From contig CM049315.1 of NCBI GenBank assembly GCA_026874595.1, forward strand, positions 9,211,664 through 9,275,663: DNA of 64,000 nt, read 5' to 3'. The DNA is from Sipunculus nudus. Taxonomy: Eukaryota; Annelida; Sipuncula; Golfingiida; Sipunculidae. This document shows positions 37,201-51,027 of the stretch, one piece after another (the stretch's first letter is position 1; each line of letters begins with the position of its first letter). Position numbers and translations under genes: made by a program. The notes below the pieces were generated by a model, which made no database searches, had not been told where the DNA came from, and saw only the letters and a program-made list of their open reading frames with translations.

Positions 37201-38738
37201 CACAATCAATGTTTTTAGATCACCAAGATAACACATCATCCTATATTACTTCATCTCTGATTCAGCCTCCGCAGGGGCTCGACCAATTCCAAGCAGCCTG
37301 AGACAGCCCAAGAAAAGTGAGAGGATAAATTATGAGCTAGTCTACTTTTGAGACAACAGCTGAATGGTGTTGATGTAGGAGGGAAGCCATGGTGCTGTGT
37401 ACTTAGTCTCATGCAGGGAAACAAAACCTTGGGGCCTTATACAGGAAGAATTTGTATTCTGTATTCTTTCTTCATACAAAACACCAATAGTGGCATAAAA
37501 CAAAGAAATAGAGAAAATATGGAAAATTGTCTTGCAGTTTGTTTTAATCATTCTGGAAGATGATTAACTTCAATTCTGTGGAGATTTGTGGTTTGTAATT
37601 TTGCACAATGCTTTGATGCATCTAAAGCTTGATTTAGTAAGGCTCTTTTTGTAGATTTTTTAACCTCATTCTGTATAAATAATGTTTCTCCAACTAACAG
37701 TTCTATTTTTCCACACAAAACAGTGACACTGTCAGTGTGTCAGTTGTAAATATTCATCCACTATCAATAAAACTTCAGAAATACAACATCCCAGTTTTCA
37801 ATGATCTACAAGGGCTCCTATGAACCAGCTTGTACAATATAAATTGTGTCATCTGAAGAATTCTAAACACAGTAAATACTTTCTGCCCTTTAACATGAGT
37901 GATGCTGTGTGTTTTTCTGACCTTTCACTGATGAATGGTCTTTTTATCCTTGCTTGAATAATATTTAAAGAACTGTGACTCTTTAACACAATCACCCAAT
38001 GAACTAATCAACTATCTTTTTTAGACTTTTTCATGGATTCCCCATCAATCATTTCATAAATTGCACCGTATGACACCAGGCAAGAGGCTGCAGTTCTTGT
38101 TCAATAATGGGGGCATGGATCGGTTAACAGGTCTTTTGCTCTAAAAGCCTGAATAAGAAACAGCAACATTTCATGCTGTCAAAGGTCATGTATTTGTGTT
38201 TAATGTTCTGTAAGTTATGAGGTTTGGAAGAAAATGAGAAAATAATTCCAGACCTTGATTTCTAAAGAAGCAAATGGCATGACCCTCTTCTGATGCAGAC
38301 CATTCATGTTTTTCTAAGGCCAAAGCAAATTTTATCGATATATTTCCAATTTTGTAATTTTTGAAGGTACAGAGGAAGTACATACATCAGCACTAAAATA
38401 CTTGCATCTGGACAAGATTTGCTAACCTGGTTCACCACCATATGTATATCCTAAACAATAAATTAGGATTCTCTCTAATATGAAATGCACCAGGTGTAGG
38501 CAAACATTGTTTGGGTAATTTCTCAACTCATGTAAACATATTTTGTTGTTGTTTACATTTATTTGGTTTTGTTTTGTATTAATTTGTTTGCATACAAATA
38601 ACTCTGCAGAAAATATTTTTTACAATATATTTTGGAGTGGAATCATCACAAAATCCCTCCAAATACTGAGGGATAATTCATATGGCCAGCTTTCATGTAG
38701 AATTCAGCAGTAGCTGCCAGTAGGTGAAAATGGGAAAG
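34219..38738 (-). other. Intron b-c, no recognised feature
   Basis: 4.5 kb of AT-rich sequence. Small open frames (34809-35039, 37342-37563 on both strands) lack motifs. Confidence 0.5.
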
Positions 38739-38934
38739 CAGAAGCAGATCCAAGGGGAGGGTCCAGTGGGTCTGGACCCCCCTTTGTTTAAGCCGACGCA
38801 ACTTTTTTTAAGGGTTTCAGACCAATTTTTGCGGGCTGGACCCCCCCCCCCTTTTCCTGACCTGGGGACCTTTTTTTAAGGTTAGTGATCCAATGTTGGA
38901 GCCCCCCTTTTCCTAAATCCTGGATCCACTCCTG
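38739..38934. mobile_element. 196-bp MITE with inverted ends CAG.AGC.GATCCA
   Basis: The left end CAGAAGCAGATCCAAGGGGA and the right end read on the other strand, CAGGAGTGGATCCAGGATTT, form a terminal inverted repeat of about 16 bp. Possible target duplication GGGAAA on both sides. The inside alternates C-rich (GGACCCCCC) and T-rich runs; a C12 run occurs near 38845. No coding capacity. Confidence 0.65.
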
Positions 38935-41900
38935 GGGAAATTCAGAGATCTGAACTGCATGTTATATTCCTTTCTTTAATTTATAGATATTTTTGAACAG
39001 CAAGGCAGCAACAACAAACAAGTCTTGCAATAAACAAAATCATGGCACTGAATGTATTGGCTTTTCGTTCCCTAATCAAAAGGATTACTCCCTCCATACG
39101 TAACTGTGGAATGATGAAGTAGGCTATAGGAGTTGCTTCCGTATTTGACATGTAAATCAATTCCTGTCATCTTTTGATAAACAACGTCTTTATAGTCACC
39201 CAATTAACCATTTCACTTTTATTGACAATCACACTCAAGTTGCCATGGCTGCAATAGTTGATGATCTTACAGGTTTTAAAATGAAAGAAAATGAGAGAAA
39301 TTAATCCAATGGACTTATGGCAGGAAATGGCAGCTAAATCTCATTCTGCAGCTCAGTTATTTGGCAGTCAAACCGTGTAAAAAGGGACAGATATCTCCCA
39401 TCTAGCTTGCATATGGACTTCCTGACAAACCCTTAGAGGACTCTAGAATGAAGGTGGATAAACAGGTACCTGATTCAATATTGGGTTTTCATTTTCCGCA
39501 CAAGGCTGGCAGAAGATTACCTGATCCCATACTGATTTTTTATTTTACTTTCCTGGCACTCAGTCTACTGTAGCTCACAGATCATCAGGAGAACTGGGTC
39601 ATCACACCTCAGCTATCATTCACAGAAATTTCTTATTGGTAAAATAGGACTATACTTGTGGGAATTCAGGTCAGCTAGGTCATACACTTTCAACCTTGTA
39701 ACAATCCAGGAATTCCGGGAAAGACAGTTTTGGATTCCAGAGCCATTTGATCCACCTAAGAGCCTCCCAGGCATAATGTGCCAAGGTGTAGTGTGCCATA
39801 ATGATTTCTCAAATAAACCTCAGACATTGGTCAAGTGTGAGCCATAGTGTTACACCCACATGTTCTCCAGCATTAACATACCCAGGTGCTCTGATGTTGA
39901 TTATATCCTTGCATCTCTGAATGATAATTACTTATGTGTTCTGGTATGAGAAAATTGCAAGGTTCTACATAATATAAATGCTCCAGGGTTTTAGAGCGAG
40001 GCAGTTACTGTTAAAACCTGCTTTATACCAGGTTGGTTGCCTCAGTACTAAAGACATGTATGGCACGTTTGGGAAAGCAGTAAGACTGGTGACAGGAGCA
40101 TACAACAGCCATGCGTGAGGCATGGCATCTTTTAGTCCATGTTATAGTACCCTATCTAACCAAGAGTTTGGGAGTTGGTCCACTACCACAACCTTGGTCT
40201 GTGAACACACATACATAGATCTACAGTCTAGTCTCTTAGGCAATCAATCTTCAATTGGAGAAGCTGATGTCACTTCAATCACGTCTTCCTATCACATGTA
40301 AAGCCATCCATACTGTTGCAGAAAAAGATTACTTCAGCAGGATACAGTAGGTCAAACAATGTCATTCAAAGCTTGCATCATACATCTTCCATCTCCATAA
40401 CAATTTTGAAATAGACTAAAATATGCAATGAACAGCAAATCTCTACCACTTCTGCTTAATCTTTTAATAAATTATGAAAATAAATAAATAAAACTCAAAT
40501 AGCTATTGAAGAATATGTTTTTATATTGTTATTTCTGTGAAATATACAGCTATTTCTGATAGTTTGTCTTCTAATAAATCAAAGTCTACTATGATAAATG
40601 TTCTCTGATTAAAACCTCCATTGGCCTGGAAGTTCTTCTTCCATTCAATTAATATCTGCTAAGATCAATGTTTTCTTAATTACAACCTTCACTGGTTGAA
40701 TGTTCTTCTTCCAATCATAAAATTTCTGTTAAGATCAATGTTTTCTGAATTAAATCTTCATTGGTTCAAATACCCACATGTCAGAAAGATCAGCTGAACA
40801 TTCACCTAATGTTATGTGTGTAGTATCAGTGCCAAGCCCACTGGGAAAATGGCTGTCTGACCTGGTTCTTTTCAGGGCACCAAAGTACCTGAGCAGCCAC
40901 TGGAAAAATACCTAATCCAAGTAAGTCCTCATCTAGCAGTGGATAAGGGACAACCTTTTTTTAATTTAAAAATTAAAAAAAAATAATATTACATGGCACC
41001 CCCCCCTTACCTTTCCACCACCACCCTTTTTCATGATTTAATTTTATTAGGTTTTCTCACTAGTCTGTGTGATCGGCCTCTGAGGGGACTGATGATGTGT
41101 GGATTGTGCCCAACATCAGGTAATATGATCTAAATGTATCTTGTAACCTAATAAGCTAAAGACTCATCAATTTTGTTTTCCTTTCCTGTTTTATGGAGGA
41201 CAAGGGGTCAAATAGCACAGTCTCCTACCATACATGATCCCTAATGCATGGTATCACTAATGACCACAATTTACATGACCACAATCTCTTCAAGGAGCCT
41301 TTTTAAATGAAAAATACTTGCAAAATATGTGCTGGAATTTAAGAAGCATAATGCAATCATTTGGCATTTTCTTATTAAGAATAGTGTAAAAGACCATTTT
41401 GGATCACATGAAGCAGTTTTACACAGGTTGTGCCACCTGTAGGTGACAGTCATATTTATGTCCTATGAAAATGATTAATTGATTAATGCAGAGGTTTTTT
41501 ATAAGTACAAAACAGTTTCACAGGGAAGGGAGGGGTGGGGGCAGAAATAAAGGACAGACAGATGTAAGCCATTTTAGTATTCCTCTTTCCAGGGATAGAG
41601 GAATGATAAAAATATCTCCAAGATTTGAAGGTTGCTGTTGGCAAGATATACTTGAGACTTGATCACTTGAATAAAATATGCAGTGACATTTCTCAGACTA
41701 TCACTAGCTTTGAGTTTGTTCTACATGACACAGCCTGGAAGGCTTTGATTATTATCAGGCTCCAAAAACAACTAACACAAGTGAAATGTGAACATATGCA
41801 ATAGTACACTTCAAATGGAATTTCTCTCTTAACAAATTGATACAAAACATCTTGTTTGACTTCATTAAAATTGTTTAAGAAGCCCAGTTGGGCAAATTCT

Positions 41901-43795
41901 TTTTCTCACCTGGTGTTATGGATTAAGAAATTCTAGAACAAACATTGTACACTAATAATTTTTTACCTTAATACAATCAATTAGACAAACTTTAATGTGT
42001 AAACATATTGGGGCAATGTTTAGATGTTTTTGTTTGCTGATTGATGCATACTGACATGCACCATATTTTGTACTTCAGCCGTACAGTTACATGTACTGAA
42101 GAGGCTAATCACTTACATAATTATCAGATGCCATCATGTTCATCTTAATCCTCATTTGTGATTAAGACAGTGCCACCTGCATGGTTTGGCCCAAACAATA
42201 AAGAAATAGACCATCTTTAAGGCAAGTCTAGCTGTAACTGAAATAATATTTTTCTACTAATTTTTTCTGTGTTAATGGTATGACAATATATAACATATGC
42301 CTTAAAAATATATCAACTATACAAAATATTTTACAAAAAGTAAATAAAAAAATCTGGGCGTAAGCTGTGCTAAAAAAACAACTTTTCAGACCATTAAAAA
42401 CTTGGGCATTTTGTGGCATCAGAGTAGATGAAATATAACAAGAGTTGATATCTCTCCTGGGAACAGAGAGCTCCGGCTGTTGTCTACAATAACAAAGCTG
42501 TGTAATCAAAGCGGGCTGGCATGAGATATGAAGTTATATCAGACTCAGACAGGTCTGACCACTGAGAATTTATAATGCTGCCATAAACCGACTCCACTAA
42601 ACCAAGTTGTTGTGACATAAGTCTAAAAAAATGCCAGTCACAAACCATCCGAAGCCCTGGAGTTCCGTTATCACCTCCAAGTGCCCACTTATCATTTTTA
42701 TTGATGCCCTAAACTATGGTCTGAAACAATAAAGTTAAAACAGATGGCTAGCTAACTTAATGGAAAAATTGCTTTAATGACATTAACCTGCTCATCCTAT
42801 TAACTTCTTGCAGTATACAACACCACATGGGCTGATCACCGAACGGACAGGGCCAGAACTCAGACCGCTTGCCTTGTCAGGTTAAAATATAGCATCCAAC
42901 AGAAATGGAACTCTTGGCTGTGACCCTGTGGATGGACTGATAGCATCATTCAGCTCAGTAATCCATTATGATATTTGTCATACTGTGTTACTTAACTATT
43001 CCTGTCACTTCATGTTCTGATTTTACCATACTTTATACTTATGGTGCACAGCTCAATGCAGAGTAACAAATTAACTTTGTCTGCTCACTGGTGTAACACA
43101 CAACTACACGAGTCAGAACTGATAAGAGGGAAATTTTTTTACATATATAATGCATTTTCCTTTTTTGGTGAGAAAAATTCAATTTGACAAAAACTTTTAT
43201 TTTAATAATATTTTTTGCTGATGCCTAACAATTGTACTTGTTATATTTTTAATATTTCATTAAATTTCCTGAAACATAAAACAGCAATAAGAATTATTAA
43301 GTTTACTGAAATAACATCTATGTGAATTAAAAAAACAAAGCTAAGTTTACTTATAATTATATCACAATTTTAAACCCAAACCCAAAAGGATAATGATGAT
43401 ATGACGATGAGACAGGGCTGGCATATCATCATTAGGCAGAGCTTGAAATTGATGCCCATCCATTGAAATTTTCTGTAAGTTTCAAAGGAGGCCCAGTCAA
43501 ATTGATATGCACAGGATCTCCTTGGCCTGTAATTATTTTCACTGAGTCTGACCCAGATCACTTTTTACAGGAATCACCATAATATATTATTTGCTGCCTA
43601 TCAAAAGAATGACTGCATCATCTAGTTAATTCCAATGTCAGTGACCCTTTGTGAATTTAGACAATACAACATAGTAAAATGTGTACAAAGCCATGTTATA
43701 AATAATTGTTTTCAAACATATTACTAAAATCAGGTTTTTTTCTTCAATTAAACAGTGGGGTCCAATAAATTACAAAAGAAATAGAAGATTTCTTA
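38935..43795 (-). other. Intron b-c, no recognised feature
   Basis: AT-rich sequence with no exon or repeat edge that I can defend. A diverged repeat of about 60 bp (AAGATCAATGTTTTCT.AATTA, then CCTTCATTGG-like) recurs at about 40590-40770. Confidence 0.5.
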
Positions 43796-44100
43796 ACTGA
43801 ATTCAAGGCAAGTTAACATGCATGGCAACCCTACAAAGTTTGGTAACCTCTGACTTCATCAAATATGTGCAGATTATGCCAAGAATTTAATTCAGGCCAG
43901 ATATTTTATTAGTAATTGATGTTCCACGAAAATCAATCAAACCCCTGGAAAGTTATTGATATGACATCCAAGGGTTACAGATGGACTGACATACAGATGG
44001 ACTGACCTACAGATAGACTGGCATACAGATGGACTGATATATGCAGATGGGCAGACAGACGCCATATACAACCTGTCTAAAAGACAGCTGTTCAATAAAA
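43796..44100 (+). mobile_element. Dispersed repeat, family D fragment
   Basis: Shares the series CCTCTGACTTCATCAAATAT, GAATTTAATTCAGG, AGATATT.TATTAG and AAAATCAATCAAACCCCTGG with 46340-46850. It contains a short tandem run of TACAGATGGACTGACA (43976-44050) and ends near CTGTTCAATAAAA. Confidence 0.6.
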
Positions 44101-46339
44101 CATACTGCAAATTGGTTGATGAGAGTCAAGTCATATTTGAGTACAATGACTGTTTCATCTAGCTTATGGTCCCAAAATGCAGGGCTTCAATTTGATGTGT
44201 GAATTCTATCTGGCTGCCACCTCTGGGTACAGTCTATGTTTCTGGATTGTCAGCCCTGGATCACATATAGCCCTGAGAATCCTGTTGTAAAGGTTATTAC
44301 TTCAAGACAACTATTGAATCTGGCAGGCCTGAGAGGTTATTGTGTGTCTGTATATTTTTCTCTTTGTTTTCTCCACACAACAACTAAAAAAAAATATCAA
44401 TGAATTCCAATTAAATTTTACATAAAGAAGTGGGGGCAGGTCATTTTGTAAGTGATTACCATTTTCAACATCTCAATTAAATTATGGAGCTGATCAACTT
44501 GATTTTAATTAAGTAAAGATCCCAATAATTTAAATATTAGCGGGAAAGGTGGGCGATGAGACAAGGAATAAACGTCCTCAGTACTGAAGGTTAACCACTA
44601 GTCTGGGGCAAGTAAAGCACCAAGAAAATGGTGGTAGGACAATGGAAAGTCAAGGCAACCACTAGTCTTACTAGTCTTTGGTCTGTCAAAACAATTTCAA
44701 TCTCGAAGAAATGAAATTAACTTGACAACACTCTTTTCTTGAGTTGCCTGACCTTTATATATATAAAACACTACAGAGTAATATTATCAATAAGAAAGCT
44801 TTTGAACATGCTTATTGTTTCACATAAGAAAAAGTTGCATGTGTTTTCTTATTTTTGTATGGCAAGTACTTTCAAACTTTAATGTCAAGCCCTGATGACT
44901 GATTAAAATTAAAAGCAAAGAGCTAAATTTGAGACGGATAACTTGTTGATCAGGATCAGTTATAAACCACTCAGTGGCAGCAAACATCTACAGTCAAATG
45001 CATTTGGTATGAGGTGATAAATAAAAGGGAAACGGTGCCATATATCAGTATACTGCATAACTAATTGTTTAATTACCATAGGCTTAGCAGTGCTGTGCTG
45101 TTGTAAACACAGAAACAATACTCTCCTAGGACTGTTACAGGCTACATGAAAATGTCACGATTTCATCATTTTCTTTAACTAAGGTGTGATGCACTAATTC
45201 AGTCTGATCAGCAGCCCCTAATAGGGCCTAATTTAAAGCTCATGTCATGCAAGGCAGACAAGCTCAGAACTGCTCATAATGTAATGCTGGGTAAGTTATT
45301 TGCTACATTTAGTTAATTACATGTGGAATCCAATGTCATGATCCAGTAATTACAAACAGAGAAGTACTTTTTATAGGACTCCACCTTAATTTTAGAGGAA
45401 AAAAAGGAGAGACCAGGCCAGGAAAGATCCAGGAATCCATTCAGATCTTTGCCTCAGTCAGCAAGATATGGAGGAGAGTGACAAATACATAATGGAGCAG
45501 ACTAGCAGTTAGGGATATCAAGACAACTTCTCATTAAAGCAGCTAGTACCATGTATTTTATAAGAGTAATCATCATGGCTAGCACAGTTCCTATTATTGC
45601 TGATTTTAAACGCTGCATACATTTAAATATGTGAGGCTAATAAGATTAAAATATGAACTTATCCAGATGAAACAAGATCAAAATTTCAAGTTTTCATGAA
45701 TGAAGTCATCAGGACTTCACTCCATCAACAATAAGTATCTCCAACAAGGAGATCATGTTTTCATCTGTCTGTGTTTGCTGGTTGGTTTGTCTGTAAAAAC
45801 TATTATGTAAAAATGTATAACCAAATTCCACAAAATTTTGTGGAATGTGGAGCTAAGGCCAGGGACTACTTTGTTAAATCTGTTGCAGATCCATACAAAA
45901 TGAGAAGACCAATGGCAAAGACTTGCACTGTACTGAGGACATTCTAGTTCTCTAGTTGACTAAATGTATATCACAGTAAGTCATATAATGTTGGCTGCAT
46001 TATTTTTCTTCAGGTTTTAAAATTCACAAATTGTGCAATATGTTAAATGGTAAATATTGTGAAAATAAGACTTTCATGAATGTGATGCAACATGATTGAA
46101 GGCAAATTGAAAGACAAATGATGGACAGATAACAGATCTTGTACGTTACCCATAAATCAGAGATTACTGTTATAACTGATACCAGTTTGATCAAATAATC
46201 TGTCAGTAATTAACAATTATTTCCACTTGTTCCACTTGAGGCCTCTTTTATTAAATTAATACCAGTTTTTCATATATGAATGGATATATTGCAAACAGCC
46301 TATAGTGTACCAAGGGTGAGATCTTAAAAATGGAACCAT
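44101..46339 (-). other. Intron b-c, mostly featureless; 22-bp perfect palindrome at 45825-45846
   Basis: AT-rich. The palindrome is ATTCCACAAAA joined to its reverse complement TTTTGTGGAAT. No exon seen. Confidence 0.5.
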
Positions 46340-46850
46340 GCAAAACAATGAACAAGAGCACCGCAAGCGTGCATAATACCCCATCTTATGCCTTGTAACG
46401 TCTGACCTTATTAAATATGTTTGAATTTTTCTGAGAATTAAATTCAGGTGGGAAACTATATTTATGAATGTTTAAAGTATTATACTGAGTTTCATGAATA
46501 TCTCTAAGAAATTTGTTAAGTCATCACAGCACCACCAGTCTGGTGACCTCTGACCTTATTAAATATGCATGGATTTTGCAGGAAATCAAACTTAGGTGAG
46601 ATATTATATTGGTTTATATTTCTGTTGGGTTTCTTCAAAATCCATCATAGTCCTGATCAGTTGTTGCAGCAACACCACAAAGCAGCCTTGTGACCTCTGA
46701 CCTCATAAAATATGAATAGATTTTACATATAATAAAACTCAGGTGAGATAATCTATTGGTTAGTAGTTATGGTGAGTTTCAGGAAAATCCATCAAAGCCC
46801 TGGTAAGTTATTGTAAATGTTAACGGAGGGATGGTGGGTATACCATGATC
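46340..46850 (+). mobile_element. Family D repeat with about three internal modules
   Basis: Starts near GAACAAGAGCACCGCAAGCG. The module containing TGACCTCTGACCTTATTAAA recurs at about 46385, 46550 and 46690 (spacing about 140-165 bp), each followed by AATTCAGGTG.GA-like sequence and TTTCA.GAAAATCCATCA. Related to 43796-44100. Confidence 0.65.
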
Positions 46851-47326
46851 ATCCCGTCATAGATAAGCCTATAAAAATGAAATTGCTTATTTGATCCCAG
46901 CAAACATGAAGTCAACCACAGTATTTAGTGTGGTGTTATAGTGTGTCAGGTGGTTCATTGGAACAAGACTTGTACCCCTTTCACAATGCCAAAGCAAAAC
47001 GGTTTCAAACATTCTGAATGCAGATTGAGCATTCATACAGCAAACCCAAAGCATTTTCAATCTATTTTGACCAAAATGTCTTGAATCCTGCTCAAGGGGT
47101 GGCTTCAAACTGTTTCCAACTGAATCAAATTATTTGCTTAGTTAAAGTACCAAACAAATGCCCAATTTGCTTTCAAAATGGTTGGTACCTAGTTTTCAAG
47201 CAGCAACTGGGTCACTGCACAAGCACACCATGTCAGCATGATGTTACATTGTTCCACATCTAAAATATACCCCAAAAGCTTTTAAAACTGTTTTGTGTGT
47301 AATAGGGTAACTGAGGTGGGACTTAC
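46851..47326 (-). other. Intron b-c, part next to exon b
   Basis: Contains the gtaagt donor of exon 47327-47427 (47321-47326). The two overlapping open frames (46887-47108 minus, 47018-47263 plus) have no motif and no splice context. Confidence 0.6.
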
Positions 47327-47427
47327 CCATTTGTCTGTGCTGGCTTTGAGGATACTAAAGAGCTGCTTCAGCTCCTTGACAGTGATGCTGTAGCTGGCCA
47401 CCACACCCAGCATATCAATCAACAGGT
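47327..47427 (-). CDS. NBEA: NBEA/LRBA exon 'b': [19 protein letters not shown] segment
   Basis: An exon of 101 bp flanked by acceptor TTTCAG and the near-perfect donor TGG|gtaagt. It completes an Asp codon from the previous exon and then encodes 33 residues, starting [19 protein letters not shown] and ending KASTDKW. Vertebrate NBEA reads [20 protein letters not shown] here, followed by a short variable stretch ending in W, so this is the same helical armadillo-like block. It ends in phase 0 after a Trp codon. The intron after it is 37.8 kb, by far the longest in the window. Confidence 0.96.
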
Positions 47428-48070
47428 CTGAAAGAATCATTGTTAATCAATTAATATCAATGGATGATAAACTGAATGCTTAATGGCTCAACACCAGTTG
47501 ATTTCTTGTTTTGAATTCTTTGTATACATTCACATTTTCATTTAATCTGGGATAAATCTGAGTCAACAATTTAACACACTTGTTCCATGTAAACACTGGA
47601 GAACTAAAAACATGATAGATTTATTACATTCTTTGATATTTGCATTGACAATTAAGCATTTTTTAATGTATCCCAAGTTGACCATATGATATGACCTTAC
47701 ATGGTACAGAGCCTTGAAAATGTTAATCTAAGACACAAACCACCATTATGTTATGCCACTGACTCCCTATTGGCAAGCTCTCAACCAATCAGTAATCACA
47801 ATACATCTTAGTATTCCTAGGTGAAGTGTCCTGCCTTCTCTCCTCAACCAACCTTTGAACCAGCAACACCTGATTTCCAACTTTTTATCCTCTTCCCAAG
47901 TTTAACACATTTCTTATATTTTGACACATCCTGTGGCATAAATTTCATGATGGTTTATGCTTGCAGGTGTTGTAATTCTTACTATTGTGCTCTATTTTTG
48001 TTGTACTCATGTGGGGCTGTTTTGCCCCACACAATGGCATCTATTTATGTTTCAAACATTTGATTTTCAC
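47428..48070 (-). other. Intron a-b, part next to exon b acceptor
   Basis: Unique AT-rich sequence, no other feature. Confidence 0.5.
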
Positions 48071-48345
48071 ATGTCACAGATGAAATTGAATTCCAGGTGC
48101 ATTTTAAATTCGCCTAGGTGAGATTGCAATTGTGTTTTCCCCTAGGCAAGCTTGTGTTTGTGATCTCACCTAGGCAGATTTTAAACTCACATCGGCAAGA
48201 TTAAAAGCCATCATAGAGCAGGCCAGGATTTTAATTTCACCTAGTTTAAAATCTGCCTAGTATCATCCAGACGAGTTTAAAATCCACCTGGTATCATCTA
48301 GGTGAGTTTAAAATTGGCCTAGGCAAGATTAAAATAGTGGTCTGA
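48071..48345 (+). mobile_element. Palindrome-rich repeat, family C, copy 1
   Basis: Starts TGTCACAGATGAAATTGAAT and is built from variants of CCTAGGTGAG, CCTAGGCAAG, GTTTAAAAT and TGCAATTGTG, which fold on themselves (CCTAGG, TTTAAA, CAATTG centres). The copy at 50683-50930 is its inverted relative: that copy's right edge, read on the minus strand, is TGTCACAGATGAGATTGAAA. No coding potential. Confidence 0.7.
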
Positions 48346-50682
48346 TAGTATTTCCTTATATATTAGGCATTGTAGATGTTTTCAGTAATAATTTTTAATA
48401 AAAAAACTTACAAAGCTCCTACAGATGTATTATATTGCATTTTACATAGAATATTTCTGATGTCTGGCCTGTTTTGGATTTGCCACTAATTATATGTCTA
48501 GGGTAATTCATCTGGCAATTTTTTTAAATATTTTTGTCAGGGCTGTAGTATTTTTCATAGGTTTGGTATCTTTTAGACAAAACAAGAGACTAAATGTAAC
48601 TGATTAATTATTCATTGTTCACAAGCATGCATTAATAATATATTAATCATAGCTGAATTTTCCTCGTATAGTTATGATAGAATTTATAAAATCCAAGCAT
48701 ACAGAAAAGTGGTTAATGCTTTATATAGTTACTATTTGAAAACATAATGTATTTGCTCCTGCAAATGTGTTTATTAATCTGAGCCTTCGAAGCACTCAGA
48801 CAGCTTCTTCATCAGACTGTTAGTGGTAACGTGTAGAGGGAGGTTTATATAAAATAGAAATGATAATAGCATTTATATACACATAATTTATGAAATACAT
48901 ATATAAATTTACTGATTTTGTAAATTTGCAAGACAAAAACATAACCATAAACTTCAAATTGATTCAGAGTTATCTGCCTCCCATATCATGGAAAAATATG
49001 CACGCACATCTGATTTCTTTATCCATGGAAAACATGGCAGTAATGACATACTGATACCCTTTAAACAGTAAAATATATAAACAATTTATTACTGACATAA
49101 AATATATCAGACTCTGGAACAGTCTATCCAACACATTGAGAATATGTTCTAACTTATCAGAATTAAATAAAAGCAAATTAAAAACTCACCTATTTGCTGA
49201 GTTCTATTACTCTAGTCATTGATACTATTGAACCTGGCCATTTTTAACGATTTCATTAACTTATTCAGAATCTATTGAATTGTCTGATGTACATTTAATG
49301 CTTATACATGTACTTAGTTATCATATTATGTCATATCTATTCTGTGTGTATCAGCATTTAAGAGTATGCATAGCATGGATTTTACACTTTATAAAATTAA
49401 TTATTATTATTATTATTGGCTCTGCTTTTAACAGTGCCATAATACAGATGACCTGTCTTTATTGATCTCAGGAATGTGCATAAATATATTATCTAACTGT
49501 TGCTAGTAAATTGCTATATATATTAAATATACATAAAGATTTTTCATACATTATCTTTTATTTTTATGGCAAAAGACACCACAATTGGAAGAAAAAATGA
49601 AAAAAATGCAGATGTCACAAGTTATTACAATTTTTGTAAAGTTCAAGTAAGTTTTCAAATAATGAATTATATAAACAAACTGAATGCATATGCATATTTC
49701 TTGTTCTGCTCACAACTGAACAGCCAAGTTATTGTCACAGCAGGTCAACTGTAACCACTTGGCATTATCCATGCCTTCAAGATACCTATAAGCATTGGAC
49801 ATTTAAAAAATTATTTTATTAAGAGCAAAAAATTTTTAAGTGATGGTTGCTGTTAACCACACAGAATACACCACAGGTACAAGTAATATTCAAATACTCA
49901 TTAATGATACAAGTTCCAAAATTAAAGGGACCCAATCACCTATCATGCATGTGTAATTAACATGGGAAATTGTGTCACCTCTTAAATTGGTACCTGCCAA
50001 AATGTTGCCCTGAAATCATTGTTTTAGCACTGTACACGACAGTTAAAAACAGTGGATTGGGCGCGATCACAGGCGTCAACATAAACAGAGTGCATGGGAC
50101 TCTATGCATTGGAGGGCCACAACACCTGTCAGTCAAGAGATCAGCGGACATACAGGTAAATGCATGTACCAACTGAACTACTCTTTGTTTAAGATCTGTC
50201 GCATATGTGCAAAATTGGACCTCCGGTCAAGTGACCTTGTTATTGTAAACAGACACACATTGACTTTGTTTACTAACAAGTAAAACCAGAACAAGGTGTT
50301 AAAACAGCTCAAGGGGAAACACTGAGACCGTGTGCTGGAATGGTTTTGCCTGGGAACTTTTGTTTATACAAAAGTGGACAGAAAGTGTGAAAGAATAGGC
50401 ATACTATTGCTCCTGATTATGTCCCTCTAATGTTATTATTGTATGAACAATATTTCTGTAAACATTAATAATTAATATTACTTATGGACTTCATCAGACA
50501 TATTTATTATGGGCAACAAGATTATAAGACCCCAAACTTACAAGTAATGTCTCATTCTGTACATAATGGTAACTATTAATGTAAAATAGTTAATTATGCA
50601 GAGTTTATAATTAATAAAAATACTAGTAACATCATGCATATGTCATTCACAGTCCACAATGTATAAAGAAATACCATCACCT
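48346..50682 (-). other. Intron a-b, includes (ATT)n near 49402
   Basis: AT-rich. Apart from a short (ATT)n run and a possible tRNA-derived SINE at 49990-50190, no feature. Confidence 0.5.
49990..50190 (-). mobile_element. Possible degenerate tRNA-derived SINE
   Basis: On the minus strand GAGTAGTTCAGTTGGTACAT fits a pol III A box (TRGYNNANNNGG). GACAGGTGTTGTGGCCCTCC, about 45 nt later, occupies the B-box position but matches GGTTCGANTCC poorly. The sequence is less AT-rich than its neighbours. It could be a decayed tRNA pseudogene or chance. Confidence 0.33.
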
Positions 50683-50930
50683 CACAATTTCAATCTCGTC
50701 TAGGCAGATTTTAAACTCACCTGGATTACACCAGGCCAATTTAAAACTCGCCTAGGCGAGATTAAAATTCTGGCCTACTCCATGATGGATTTTAATCTTC
50801 CTTAAACGAGTTTAAAATCTGTTTAGGAAAGTTCACAATTGCAATCTCAGCTAGGCAAAATCACAATTGTGATCTCGTCTAGGCTAATTTAAAATCTGTC
50901 TGGATTTCAATCTCATCTGTGACATATATA
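50683..50930 (-). mobile_element. Palindrome-rich repeat, family C, copy 2 (inverted relative to copy 1)
   Basis: Contains CGCCTAGGCGAG, TCACAATTGTGA and several TTTAAA cores. Read on the minus strand it begins TGTCACAGATGAGATTGAAA like copy 1 at 48071. The two copies are 2.3 kb apart in inverted orientation. Confidence 0.7.
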
Positions 50931-51027
50931 TTTAAAATATATATAAGTTTTACATACTACAGTGTCCTTCATGATTGAACTACAAGATGTGTTGCTATTA
51001 AGGTCACTGCTTCTTCTATACTATTAA

